The notes beneath the pieces are model-generated. The model made no database searches. It was not told where the DNA came from and was given only the letters and a program-made list of their open reading frames with translations. The position numbers and the translations under genes are program-made. From contig CAYJLB010000078.1 of assembly GCA_964370845.1 (NCBI GenBank), positions 1 through 8,355 on the forward strand: a stretch of DNA of 8,355 nucleotides, written 5' to 3'. Source of the stretch: CAYJLB01 sp964370845. Lineage in GTDB: Bacteria > Bacillota > Clostridia > Oscillospirales > Ruminococcaceae. Below, piece by piece: positions 1-7,424 of the stretch (within the stretch, counting starts at the first letter, position 1; every line of letters starts with the position of its first letter).

Positions 1-1
1 A

Positions 2-445
2 CTTTGTATTATTATCCCAGTGGCAGTGGGAGCATTGTCAGGTTATATATCTGGTAATAGCATGGAGGCTTATAAACAGCTAGAGCAACCACCGTTTTCT
101 CCACCAGGTGCAGTTTTCGGTATTGTTTGGCCTATATTATATGTTTTAATGGGAATAGCTTCTTACTTAATATGCGTGAGTGATACTTTCGATACTGCTA
201 AAAAATCTGCAATAACTGTATATGCAGTTCAGTTAGCATTTAACTTTTTGTGGAGTATATGGTTCTTCAACCTTAACTTATATTACTTTGCTTTTATATG
301 GTTGTTCTTGCTTGTTGTTTTGGTAATTATATTAATGATTAAAACCAAAGAAATATCTAAACCAGCATTTTATATGTTAGTTCCATATTTATTATGGTTA
401 CTTTTTGCAGGGTATTTAAACTTAGGCATAGCAATATTGAATTAA
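2..445 (+). CDS. tspO: TspO/MBR family integral membrane protein (5' end outside window)
   Basis: TspO/MBR (translocator protein, tryptophan-rich sensory protein) is a small five-helix membrane protein that binds tetrapyrroles and related ligands. Its exact bacterial role is unsettled. Family motifs are clear: a proline-rich loop leading into helix 2 (PPFSPPGAVFGIVW), a helix 3 NFLWSIWFF motif and the C-terminal PYLLWLLFAGYLN helix. Almost the whole protein is hydrophobic. The reading frame is open to the window edge, with LCIIIP encoded ahead of the GTG at 20, so that GTG is an internal valine and not the start. The family is usually about 155-160 residues. 147 are visible, so only about 10-15 N-terminal residues should be missing. 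The gene stops 13 bases before the -35 box of the ileS promoter, and no convincing terminator separates them, so some readthrough into the T-box region is possible. Confidence 0.93.
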   Translation, partial: LCIIIPVAVGALSGYISGNSMEAYKQLEQPPFSPPGAVFGIVWPILYVLMGIASYLICVSDTFDTAKKSAITVYAVQLAFNFLWSIWFFNLNLYYFAFIWLFLLVVLVIILMIKTKEISKPAFYMLVPYLLWLLFAGYLNLGIAILN

Positions 446-458
446 GATGATTTTTTGA

Positions 459-487
459 TTGACAAATAATAAAAATAATGATATTAT
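459..487 (+). promoter_or_regulatory. Sigma-A type promoter for the T-box/ileS transcript
   Basis: A perfect -35 box TTGACA (459-464) is followed by a 17-base spacer and TATTAT (482-487), a 5/6 match to the -10 consensus. TG at 479-480 adds an extended -10. Transcription should begin near 494, right at the base of T-box stem I, which supports the assignment independently. Confidence 0.88.
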
Positions 488-493
488 CTTCTA

Positions 494-710
494 AAGACTA
501 TGATAAAGTCAGTAGCTAGGAATGAAAGTCTCAGAGAGTTGCCGTTTGGTGTAAGGCAATACGATTAATTTCTTTGCGAATATCGCTTTGGAGTTGCAGA
601 ACCGAACTCAGTAAGTTCTGACGGAGTTTCACCGTTATTAGAAACGCATATTAAGATGTATGTAGGGTGGTTTAAGAAGTTAGCTTCGTCCTTATTGGGC
701 GAAGCTTTTT
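494..710 (+). promoter_or_regulatory. T-box leader riboswitch sensing tRNA-Ile (AUC specifier)
   Basis: The leader binds uncharged tRNA-Ile and then favours an antiterminator that lets RNA polymerase reach ileS. Visible stem I parts: a short base helix (496-499 with 592-595), an ATGA K-turn strand (500-503), a second helix (504-509 with 585-590), and the AGTA specifier-loop strand (511-514) facing GAA (578-580). The specifier ATC (582-584) is followed by a purine, as is usual. Distally there is AGAGAG (533-538), a TTGCC/GGCAA stem (539-543 with 555-559) and a GGTG loop. A CAGAAC/GTTCTG hairpin (597-602 with 615-620) probably corresponds to stem III. The T-box bulge begins TGGT (668-671), which can pair with the ACCA end of tRNA-Ile. 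The antiterminator pairs 664-667 with 689-692 and 676-679 with 684-687. The rest of the bulge departs from the common UGGNACC. Codon, discriminator base and downstream gene all agree on isoleucine. Confidence 0.95.
682..710 (+). terminator. T-box regulatory intrinsic terminator
   Basis: AGCTTCGTCC (682-691) pairs over 10 bp, with one G-U, with GGGCGAAGCT (697-706) around a TTATT loop, and a T run reaches 710. Its left arm uses the same bases as the right arms of both antiterminator helices (684-687 and 689-692), so the two folds exclude each other, as expected for transcriptional T-box control. Confidence 0.94.
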
Positions 711-731
711 ATATTACAAAGGAGATTTTAG

Positions 732-3700
732 ATGTATAAAAAAGTTAATGCCTCTCAAAATGTTGTTGAGAGAGAAAAAGAAACCGTTCAGTTTTGGAAC
801 GAAAACAAGATTTTTGAAAAAACAGTAGAAGAAGGCAAAGGAAAACCTACTTACACTTTCTATGACGGCCCTCCTACTGCTAACGGAACACCTCATATCG
901 GTCACGTTATCACAAGAGCTGTTAAGGACCTATTCCCTCGTTATGCAATTATGAAAGGCTATGATGTTCCTCGTAAAGCTGGTTGGGATACTCACGGCTT
1001 ACCAGTTGAGATTGAAGTAGAAAAACTACTTGGTATCAGTGGTAAAGATGCTATCGAAGATTACGGTCTAGACCCATTTATCTCTAAATGTAAAGAGAGC
1101 GTTTGGAAGTACAAAGGCATGTGGGAAGATTTCTCTAAAACTGTTGGCTATTGGGCTGATATGGAGAACCCTTATGTTACTTATGATAACAACTTTATTG
1201 AGTCCGAGTGGTGGGCGTTAAAAGAGATTTTCAAAAAAGATTTACTATATAAAGGCTTTAAAATTGTACCTTATTGCCCTCGTTGTGGAACTCCACTTTC
1301 TAGCCACGAAGTTGCACAAGGCTATAAAGATGTAAAAGAACGTTCTGCTGTTGCTAAATTTAAAGTTAAGGACGAAGATGCTTTTATCCTTGCTTGGACG
1401 ACTACTCCTTGGACACTTCCTTCAAACGTTGCACTTTGTGTAAATCCTAAGGAAGAATATGTGAAAGTTTCTTATGTAAGCGGTAAAGAAGGCGAAAATC
1501 CTGAAGTTTACTATATGGCAAAAGAGCTTTGTAACACTGTTTTAGGGGAAGAAAAATACACTGTTCTTGAAACTTATGTTGGTAAAGATTTGGAGTATAA
1601 AGAGTATATTCCTCTATGGAATTTTGTTACGCCAAAAGAAAAATGCCACTATGTTGTTTGTGATGAATATGTAACTTTAACTGATGGTACTGGTATCGTT
1701 CATATTGCACCTGCTTTCGGTGAAGATGACGCCGCTGTTGGTAGAAAATACGGACTTCCTTTTGTTCAATTAGTTGACGGAAAGGGCGAACTTACTGCTG
1801 AAACTAAATGGGCGGGGGTATTCTGTAAAACTGCTGATGAAGAAATCCTCAAAGATTTGCGTGAGAGCGGTCAATTGTTCTCTGCTCCAAAATTTGAGCA
1901 TAGCTATCCTCACTGTTGGAGATGTGACACGCCACTTATCTACTATGCGCGTGACTCTTGGTTCATCAAAATGACTGATGTCAAAGAAAAATTAATTGAA
2001 AATAATAATACTATAAATTGGATTCCTGAAAGTATTGGTAAGGGACGTTTTGGGGACTGGCTTGAAAATGTTCAAGATTGGGGAATTTCCCGTAACAGAT
2101 ATTGGGGAACTCCGCTGAATATTTGGGAGTGTGAATGTGGTCACCGCCACGCAATTGGAAGCATTGAAGAACTAAAATCAATGTCAAATAATTGCCCAGA
2201 AAATATCGAACTGCACCGCCCTTATATCGACGAAGTTAAGCTAAATTGCCCTGAATGTGCTAAGGAAATGACTAGAGTTCCTGAAGTTATTGACTGTTGG
2301 TTCGACTCGGGAAGCATGCCATTTGCGCAACATCACTATCCATTTGAAAATCACGATTTATTCGAGGCGCAATTCCCTGCTGACTTTATCAGTGAGGCTG
2401 TTGACCAAACTCGTGGTTGGTTCTATTCATTGCTTGCTATTTCAACTTTGTTATTTGACAAAGCTCCATTCAAAAATGTTATCGTTTTAGGGCATGTTCA
2501 AGACGCAAACGGACAAAAAATGTCTAAGTCAAAAGGCAATGCAGTTGACCCATTTGACGCACTTGAAAACTTTGGAGCGGACGCAATTCGTTGGTATTTC
2601 TACTCAAATTCTGCACCTTGGTTGCCTAACCGTTTCCACGATAAAACAGTTGTTGAGTATCAAAGAAAATTCATGGGAACACTTTGGAATGTTTACGCAT
2701 TTTTCGTTTTATATGCTGATATTGACAACTTTAACCCACTAGATTACAAACTTGACGAAAGCAAACTTTCCGTTATGGATAAGTGGTTGTTGTCAAGATT
2801 AAACAGCACAGTTAAGGCTGTTGACGACAATTTAGCTAACTACAAAATCCCTGAAACAAGCAAGGTTTTACAAGAGTTTGTTGACGATATGTCAAACTGG
2901 TACGTTCGTCGCTCTCGTGAACGTTTCTGGGCAAAAGGCATGGGTGAAGACAAAGTTAATGCTTATATGACTTTGTACACTGCACTTGTGACTTTAGCGA
3001 AAATTTCTGCGCCAATGATTCCATTTATGGCGGAACAAATTTACCTAAACTTAGTGAAAACTGTTGATGAAAAAGCTCCTGAAAGTGTGCATTTATGCGC
3101 TTTCCCAGCTTTTGAAGAAAAATTCATTGACCTTGACCTTGAAAATGATATGAGCTTAGTTTTGGAAGTTTGTACTCTTGCAAGAGCGGCTCGAAATGCT
3201 TCAAATATTAAAAATCGTCAACCTTTAGCGAAGTTATTTGTTAAGGCAGAAAGACACCTTGACGATTACTATAAGGCGATAATTGCTGAAGAATTGAACG
3301 TTAAAGCGGTGGAAGAAATCACCGATGCTTCGGGATATATTTCCTACAACTTTAAGCCTCAACTTAAAACTTTAGGCCCTAAATATGGCAAAAGATTGGG
3401 CGAAATTAGAACTTTATTAGCTGAACTTGACACTGCTTCTGCTAAAAAAGAGCTTGACGCTAACGGACAAATCACAATCGGCGGGGACATTGTGTTGGCT
3501 ACCGAGGACATTTTGATTGAAACAACTCAAACTGAGGGCTTTGAAAGTGTGAGCGACAATAACATTGTTGTTGCCCTTGACACCCACATCACAGCGGAAC
3601 TTTTGGAAGAAGGTTTTGTTCGTGAAGTTATTTCAAAAATCCAAACAATGAGAAAAGATGCGGATTTTGAACTACTTGACAACATCAAACTTTGCGTTTA

Positions 3701-3860
3701 TGGCAATGAAAAAGTTGAAAATGTAGTAAAATCTAACCTTGAATTTATCTCTGAAAACGTTTTGGCAAGTGAAATTTCCTATGAAAAAGCGGACGGAATT
3801 GCTAAAGATTGGGATATTAACGGCGAAAGTGTAACAATCGAAGTGAGTAAAGTAGTTTAA
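732..3860 (+). CDS. ileS: Isoleucyl-tRNA synthetase, type 2 (IleRS2)
   Basis: This cytoplasmic class Ia synthetase ligates isoleucine to tRNA-Ile using ATP and edits misactivated valine. At 1042 residues it is longer than the usual type 1 bacterial enzyme. The signature PPTANGTPHIGH (HIGH at 55-58) and RKAGWDTHGLPVE (81-93) are of the type 2, eukaryote-like class. The KMSKS loop is intact at 596-600. The CP1 editing domain is recognisable from WTTTPWTLPSN (222-232) and GTGIVHIAPAFGEDD (319-333). Cysteine pairs at 182/185, 395/398, 467/469 and 506/509 fit two zinc sites. The anticodon-binding helical domain begins near 680, followed by a C-terminal domain without the type 1 zinc finger. The ATG at 732 lies 7 bases after AAAGGAG (718-724) and matches the family N-terminus. 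Expression should depend on the T-box. The gene appears intact and is probably the housekeeping enzyme. Mupirocin tolerance is expected for this class but is inferred. Confidence 0.98.
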   Translation: MYKKVNASQNVVEREKETVQFWNENKIFEKTVEEGKGKPTYTFYDGPPTANGTPHIGHVITRAVKDLFPRYAIMKGYDVPRKAGWDTHGLPVEIEVEKLLGISGKDAIEDYGLDPFISKCKESVWKYKGMWEDFSKTVGYWADMENPYVTYDNNFIESEWWALKEIFKKDLLYKGFKIVPYCPRCGTPLSSHEVAQGYKDVKERSAVAKFKVKDEDAFILAWTTTPWTLPSNVALCVNPKEEYVKVSYVSGKEGENPEVYYMAKELCNTVLGEEKYTVLETYVGKDLEYKEYIPLWNFVTPKEKCHYVVCDEYVTLTDGTGIVHIAPAFGEDDAAVGRKYGLPFVQLVDGKGELTAETKWAGVFCKTADEEILKDLRESGQLFSAPKFEHSYPHCWRCDTPLIYYARDSWFIKMTDVKEKLIENNNTINWIPESIGKGRFGDWLENVQDWGISRNRYWGTPLNIWECECGHRHAIGSIEELKSMSNNCPENIELHRPYIDEVKLNCPECAKEMTRVPEVIDCWFDSGSMPFAQHHYPFENHDLFEAQFPADFISEAVDQTRGWFYSLLAISTLLFDKAPFKNVIVLGHVQDANGQKMSKSKGNAVDPFDALENFGADAIRWYFYSNSAPWLPNRFHDKTVVEYQRKFMGTLWNVYAFFVLYADIDNFNPLDYKLDESKLSVMDKWLLSRLNSTVKAVDDNLANYKIPETSKVLQEFVDDMSNWYVRRSRERFWAKGMGEDKVNAYMTLYTALVTLAKISAPMIPFMAEQIYLNLVKTVDEKAPESVHLCAFPAFEEKFIDLDLENDMSLVLEVCTLARAARNASNIKNRQPLAKLFVKAERHLDDYYKAIIAEELNVKAVEEITDASGYISYNFKPQLKTLGPKYGKRLGEIRTLLAELDTASAKKELDANGQITIGGDIVLATEDILIETTQTEGFESVSDNNIVVALDTHITAELLEEGFVREVISKIQTMRKDADFELLDNIKLCVYGNEKVENVVKSNLEFISENVLASEISYEKADGIAKDWDINGESVTIEVSKVV

Positions 3861-3887
3861 CTTTACAGCTTAACAAAAATAAAAGGG

Positions 3888-3909
3888 GCTGTGACGAAAC
3901 ACAGTTTTT
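3888..3909 (+). terminator. Weak hairpin-T-tract terminator after ileS
   Basis: GCTGTG (3888-3893) pairs with CACAGT (3900-3905), including a terminal G-U, around an ACGAAA loop and runs into five Ts (3905-3909). The stem is short, so by itself it is probably an inefficient terminator. It uses the left terminal repeat of the element and resembles a decayed form of the strong hairpin at 4012-4054. Confidence 0.45.
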
Positions 3910-3923
3910 ACGTTTTATAAATA

Positions 3924-4007
3924 GAGTTTTTTGCGTTTTTTGTCATCATACAGTATAAAAAATGACAAAAATTCAGTCTTTCCTACTTGACTGAAAGCAA
4001 AAAACTC
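3924..4007. other. Compact predicted three-way junction of perfect inverted repeats
   Basis: GAGTTTTTTGC (3924-3934) is a perfect 11-bp inverted repeat of GCAAAAAACTC (3997-4007). Inside it lie two perfect hairpins: TTTTTGTCAT/ATGACAAAAA (3937-3946 with 3962-3971, 15-base loop) and TTCAGTC/GACTGAA (3972-3978 with 3989-3995, 10-base loop). Only three bases (3935, 3936, 3996) are unpaired at the junction, and the inner stems abut directly. This is 28 base pairs in 84 bases, far more ordered than expected by chance even in AT-rich DNA. It could be the folded core of a MITE, a processed 3' UTR or a small RNA. I do not recognise a known RNA family. Confidence 0.6.
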
Positions 4008-4059
4008 AAGAGAGGGTGTGACGAAACACAATTTTTTAGTTTCGTCACACCCTCTTTTT
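4008..4059. terminator. Strong bidirectional intrinsic terminator between ileS and addB
   Basis: GAGGGTGTGACGAAAC (4012-4027) pairs perfectly over 16 bp with its complement (4039-4054) around an 11-base T-rich loop, and the stem extends outward through A-T and G-U pairs to 4008/4058. On the plus strand it runs into five Ts (4055-4059), terminating ileS. On the minus strand the hairpin is followed, a few bases on, by the T run complementary to 3999-4004, so it probably terminates addB as well. The addB stop codon overlaps the outermost base pair. Confidence 0.88.
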
Positions 4060-7000
4060 ATTCGGATTTTTCAGTTTCTTCGCTAATTTCTAAAAGCAAT
4101 TTCTTCCCGTCATCTTTGCTGATAAAATTGCAATTTTCACTGCCAAAACTTCCGCAAACCGCCCAGTAATCGCAATAATCACAGGTTAATTTCTCACCTT
4201 TTTTCAATGGAATTGAGGAAATTTCACCGCCAAAAATTCTCTCTGTTAACTCCTCAACTTTGCCAATTGCAAAATTTGACAGCTTTTCAAAGGAATTGGG
4301 TTGCAAAATGTTGCTCTTGTCCCTTTTATTCTTGATAAATTTTCCACTTTTTTCCGTTTCCATAAGGGATAAAGCGGTTTCGTCAACGATAAGTCCGCTC
4401 ATTTTGAAGGTTGAAAGTTTGCTATCAGAAATTGCAACTTCAAGTTTTTCTGCATCGTAAATATCTCCACGATTGATTTTTGCCTCCAAAAATTGGGCTG
4501 GGAAGTACAACAATCCAGCGGGAGAAGTGCCGTTATAAGAGGATTTTCCCTTTGTCACAGCGTACAAATACAAAATCATTTGCAAATTAATTCCGCTATA
4601 AATATCCTCGAAATCAAGGTCCTTTTGCCCAGATTTATAATCAACAATTCGGATAAAATTTTTGCCATTTTCCTCACAAATATCAATCCTGTCGATAAGC
4701 CCACTAATGCTGATTTTCACGCCGTTTTTCGCGGTAATTTCAAGGATACTACCGCCGTTTTTTATTAGGTTAAACTCAAAATCTGCCGGTCGGAATTTGG
4801 ACTGAGAAAACTCAATTTGAATATTTTTCACAACTTCAAAAATCAACTGCTTATACTTATCAATCAAAAAAGAAAATCGGCTTGATTTACCAAAATTTCC
4901 ACCTAACATTTTTTCAAGATACTCAGTTATGTTAAGGTCGATTAGCTGTAAAATCTCTTCCTCTGACAAGTCTGTAAAACCGCTATTATACGTCCTTTTT
5001 CCGCTTTTATCAATGGTAGAAATTATTTTTTCAAGGCAAAAATGAATGATATTTCCCTTGCTCAAAGGGTTAATTTCAACCCTTTCTCTCGGGGTAATTT
5101 TAAGCCCATACTTACAAAAAAACTGAAAAGGACAGTTATAAAAACTCTCGATTTTAGTCGGTGATAAGAAGAAATTTTCAGAAGAAAAAATCTTTTTACC
5201 GTTATTTTCAGTCAATTTATGCAAAATCTCACCAGAATTTTTTTCCAGATAATCAAGACGTTCAGCGTAAAAATTATCCTCCTTCAAAACTGTTTCAATT
5301 GCACAAATTTCGTCATTTTTTTCAGTAATATTCTCCAAAAAAGTTGAGTAAGCACTCCCCTTTGTCATAGCAAAATAAGTTGGAGAAACTTCATTTGTAC
5401 GGATAAAATCTTCACTAGAGAGCATATTTTTAATTTGTTTAACTAAATAAGCTGGCCTTTTTGAAGCTCCTTTTATGTCAGAAAGTGGATAGGAAATGAA
5501 CAACTTTTCAGTAGGCGTTGTCAAAGCCGAGTAGGAAATAAGCCTTTCCTGAGCGATTTTCCAAAGGGCAGGTTTTGAAATATTTATCCCAATTTCCGAC
5601 AAAATCGACTTGTCTTTTTCGGTGAAAATTCCACCCTCTTTTACCATTTTGGGGAAAGCTCCCTCAGTTGCTCCAAGGATAAAAGTCACCTTGATATTTG
5701 ACAGCCTGGAACGCTCCAAATCTGCAATAATAACTGAGTCCAAAGTTTGCGGTGGAAGGGATACTTGTGCGCTAAAAAACAAGGATTTAAGCAGTTCATA
5801 GAACTCTTTCAATGTGATTTTTTCCCCAGCTAAAACGGAATAAATATTGGAAATTATCCCGTTGTAAAGGTCAATAATTTGCTTAAATTCGCGTATAACT
5901 TCTAAGTTTTTTCCTTGAGAATTTTCCTCTTTGAAGTGAGAAATCACACCCTCTAACTGCTGGCTAAAACAAATTTTTTCAAGCAAAATATTGAAAGAAT
6001 TTGCAATTTCGTCTGCATTTTTTCCTTTAATTTCAGTTTTAAACCATTGAAACGGTGAAATAATTTTTACACGAATTTGGTTGATAAACTCCAAATTTTC
6101 CCCAGATTTTTCCTGTTTAGCTGTAAAATCCCCTAGCCAATCTTTTCCATTAACGTTCCATTTATAGCAATATTCTTCAATTGCAAAAATTTCTTCATCA
6201 TTGAAAAATGAAAAATTCGACTTAACATATTTCAAAATATTTTCAGTTTTATAATCTCTAGTGATTAAACATTCAAGGATTGAAAGAAGAAAAATCACCA
6301 AAGATTTTTGATTAGTCCCCTGTTTCAAATCGTAAAAATATGGAATTTCATACTTTTCAAATATAGATAAAACGCTAGATTTATAGTTTGCAGTTTCAGT
6401 GGCCACAACCGCAAAGTCGCTGTATTTGTAGCCATTTTCTATAATTAATTTTCGTATTGTAGAAGCAACAAATTCTACTTCTTTGTAAATATCACTAGCA
6501 GAAATTATTTTAATCACGCCATCATTTTTAATGCTGTGTTTTTTTGGAGAAAATACAATTTCACTAAAATCTTGTAAAACTGGATTTGCAATTTCACATT
6601 CTTTAGCTTGCAAAAAAGCAACAGAAATATTATTATCTCTACAAAACCCTACTAGCCTGTCTTCGGTAATTTTCACATTGTCAAAAGGAGATAATTTTGT
6701 TTTAGTGTTTTCACCCTCACCAATTCTCAGTGAAACACAAACTTTTGAACTTTGCTTAATAATTAGTTCCAACATTGAAAATTCATCAGCAGAAAAACCG
6801 TCAAACTCATCAACAAATATGTCAATTTTACTAAAATAGTTACTTGAAATAGCTAAATTTCTAGCAATATCAACATCAGAAAGACTATCTTTTAAACCCG
6901 CATTTGAAAGGGAATTTTTGTACTTTGAAACAATATTTTTCACGTCAGTTAGCTTTTCTTTCAACATTCCATCAAGCTGATTTAAGCCATTTTCAAGAGT

Positions 7001-7408
7001 ATTTTCATCGATATTATTATGAGAAAAATCGGAGACCAAATCCAGCGAAGTATCGATAAAATCACGCTTCTCTAGCTGTTTTGAGTAGAAAACTGCTGAC
7101 TTTTCCTTCTTAATTTCACGCAAAACTTTGTGCATCAAAATCCGCTTTGTCACATCGTTTGCGTACTCCCCTTCCTCACCTCCAAGCTCCCTAATAATCT
7201 TTTTCGCAATTTTTGAAAAACTGAGGATAAAAAGCTTGTTGAACAGGGAACTTCCTAGCTCTTTATATAATTTTTTGTCATATTCATATGAAAATTGGTC
7301 GGGAATTATGAGGTAAATTTCCTTATTTTCAGCCAATGATTGACGAATTTTTTCGATAATATGAGCAGTTCTGTCCTTGTAAGCACCGCCTCGAATAATA
7401 TGTAAAAT
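4058..7408 (-). CDS. addB: AddB/RexB, ATP-dependent helicase/nuclease subunit B (probable AUU start)
   Basis: AddB pairs with AddA to resect double-strand DNA breaks for RecA loading and recombination, the Gram-positive counterpart of RecBCD. From an AUU start at 7408 the protein has 1116 residues, near the family's usual ~1150. Numbered from there: an N-terminal helicase-like region with a degenerate Walker A (GGAYKDRT, 7-14), the family motif IIPDQFSYE, FVDEFDGF near 198-205 and FILGATEGAFP near 576-586. The C-terminal nuclease has GNIIH (785-789), GLIDRID (903-909) and DYKSG (923-927). Four Fe-S cysteines, C759 and C-x2-C-x5-C at 1076/1079/1085, are present. The first conventional start is TTG at 7336 (1092 residues). 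It lacks a Shine-Dalgarno and would remove the conserved N-terminus. The gene follows the SDR gene by about 43 bases, probably in one operon. No addA follows. Function is confident, the start less so. Confidence 0.94.
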   Translation of the reverse strand: MLHIIRGGAYKDRTAHIIEKIRQSLAENKEIYLIIPDQFSYEYDKKLYKELGSSLFNKLFILSFSKIAKKIIRELGGEEGEYANDVTKRILMHKVLREIKKEKSAVFYSKQLEKRDFIDTSLDLVSDFSHNNIDENTLENGLNQLDGMLKEKLTDVKNIVSKYKNSLSNAGLKDSLSDVDIARNLAISSNYFSKIDIFVDEFDGFSADEFSMLELIIKQSSKVCVSLRIGEGENTKTKLSPFDNVKITEDRLVGFCRDNNISVAFLQAKECEIANPVLQDFSEIVFSPKKHSIKNDGVIKIISASDIYKEVEFVASTIRKLIIENGYKYSDFAVVATETANYKSSVLSIFEKYEIPYFYDLKQGTNQKSLVIFLLSILECLITRDYKTENILKYVKSNFSFFNDEEIFAIEEYCYKWNVNGKDWLGDFTAKQEKSGENLEFINQIRVKIISPFQWFKTEIKGKNADEIANSFNILLEKICFSQQLEGVISHFKEENSQGKNLEVIREFKQIIDLYNGIISNIYSVLAGEKITLKEFYELLKSLFFSAQVSLPPQTLDSVIIADLERSRLSNIKVTFILGATEGAFPKMVKEGGIFTEKDKSILSEIGINISKPALWKIAQERLISYSALTTPTEKLFISYPLSDIKGASKRPAYLVKQIKNMLSSEDFIRTNEVSPTYFAMTKGSAYSTFLENITEKNDEICAIETVLKEDNFYAERLDYLEKNSGEILHKLTENNGKKIFSSENFFLSPTKIESFYNCPFQFFCKYGLKITPRERVEINPLSKGNIIHFCLEKIISTIDKSGKRTYNSGFTDLSEEEILQLIDLNITEYLEKMLGGNFGKSSRFSFLIDKYKQLIFEVVKNIQIEFSQSKFRPADFEFNLIKNGGSILEITAKNGVKISISGLIDRIDICEENGKNFIRIVDYKSGQKDLDFEDIYSGINLQMILYLYAVTKGKSSYNGTSPAGLLYFPAQFLEAKINRGDIYDAEKLEVAISDSKLSTFKMSGLIVDETALSLMETEKSGKFIKNKRDKSNILQPNSFEKLSNFAIGKVEELTERIFGGEISSIPLKKGEKLTCDYCDYWAVCGSFGSENCNFISKDDGKKLLLEISEETEKSE

Positions 7409-7416
7409 TTTAAAAT

Positions 7417-7424
7417 CCCTCCCC
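7417..7424 (-). promoter_or_regulatory. Shine-Dalgarno that decides the addB start (AUU at 7406-7408)
   Basis: The minus strand reads GGGGAGGG here, a very strong ribosome binding site. It ends 8 bases before ATT at 7408-7406, which opens the frame MLHIIRGGAYKDRT. An in-frame TAG at 7426-7424 closes the frame upstream. No ATG, GTG or TTG lies between that stop and the TTG at 7336, which is about 80 bases from this site and has no ribosome binding site of its own. Confidence 0.75.

Larger units (their letters stand above)
3881..4058. mobile_element. MITE-like element with 20-bp imperfect terminal inverted repeats, no ORF
   Basis: The left end (3881-3900, ending TGTGACGAAAC) matches the reverse complement of the right end (4039-4058) at 18 of 20 positions. 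A third copy of the unit lies inside in the left orientation (4008-4027, 19 of 20 against the right end), and the left and inner copies share the exact 14-mer TGTGACGAAACACA (3890-3903 and 4017-4030). TA occurs at 3880-3881 and 4059-4060, so a TA target duplication around 3882-4058 is possible, but in AT-rich flanks this is weak. No protein is encoded. The element fills nearly the whole gap between the convergent genes ileS and addB, and its right end reaches the addB stop codon. A non-transposing alternative is two terminators arisen by duplication, the left one decayed. Element status is an inference until other copies are shown. Confidence 0.55.

Noticed and set aside
581..583. TAT (Tyr) as the T-box specifier codon
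   Set aside because: It would be followed by C, whereas specifiers are normally followed by a purine. ATC one base later fits that rule and the ileS gene downstream.
714..905. 63-residue minus-strand ORF over the ileS start
   Set aside because: It lies antisense to the conserved N-terminus of ileS and has no ribosome binding site or recognisable protein features.
3880..4060. TA target-site duplication as proof of IS630/mariner-type insertion
   Set aside because: TA flanks are present, but in AT-rich DNA a two-base match is expected often and the exact element ends are uncertain by a base or two. It is kept only as a hint.
3987..4169. 60-residue plus-strand ORF starting inside the inverted-repeat element
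   Set aside because: It runs through the terminator hairpin and then antisense through the addB 3' end. The composition reflects those sequences and no ribosome binding site precedes it.
6531..6839. 102-residue plus-strand ORF within addB
   Set aside because: It is antisense to a continuous, well-supported coding frame and shows no family resemblance.
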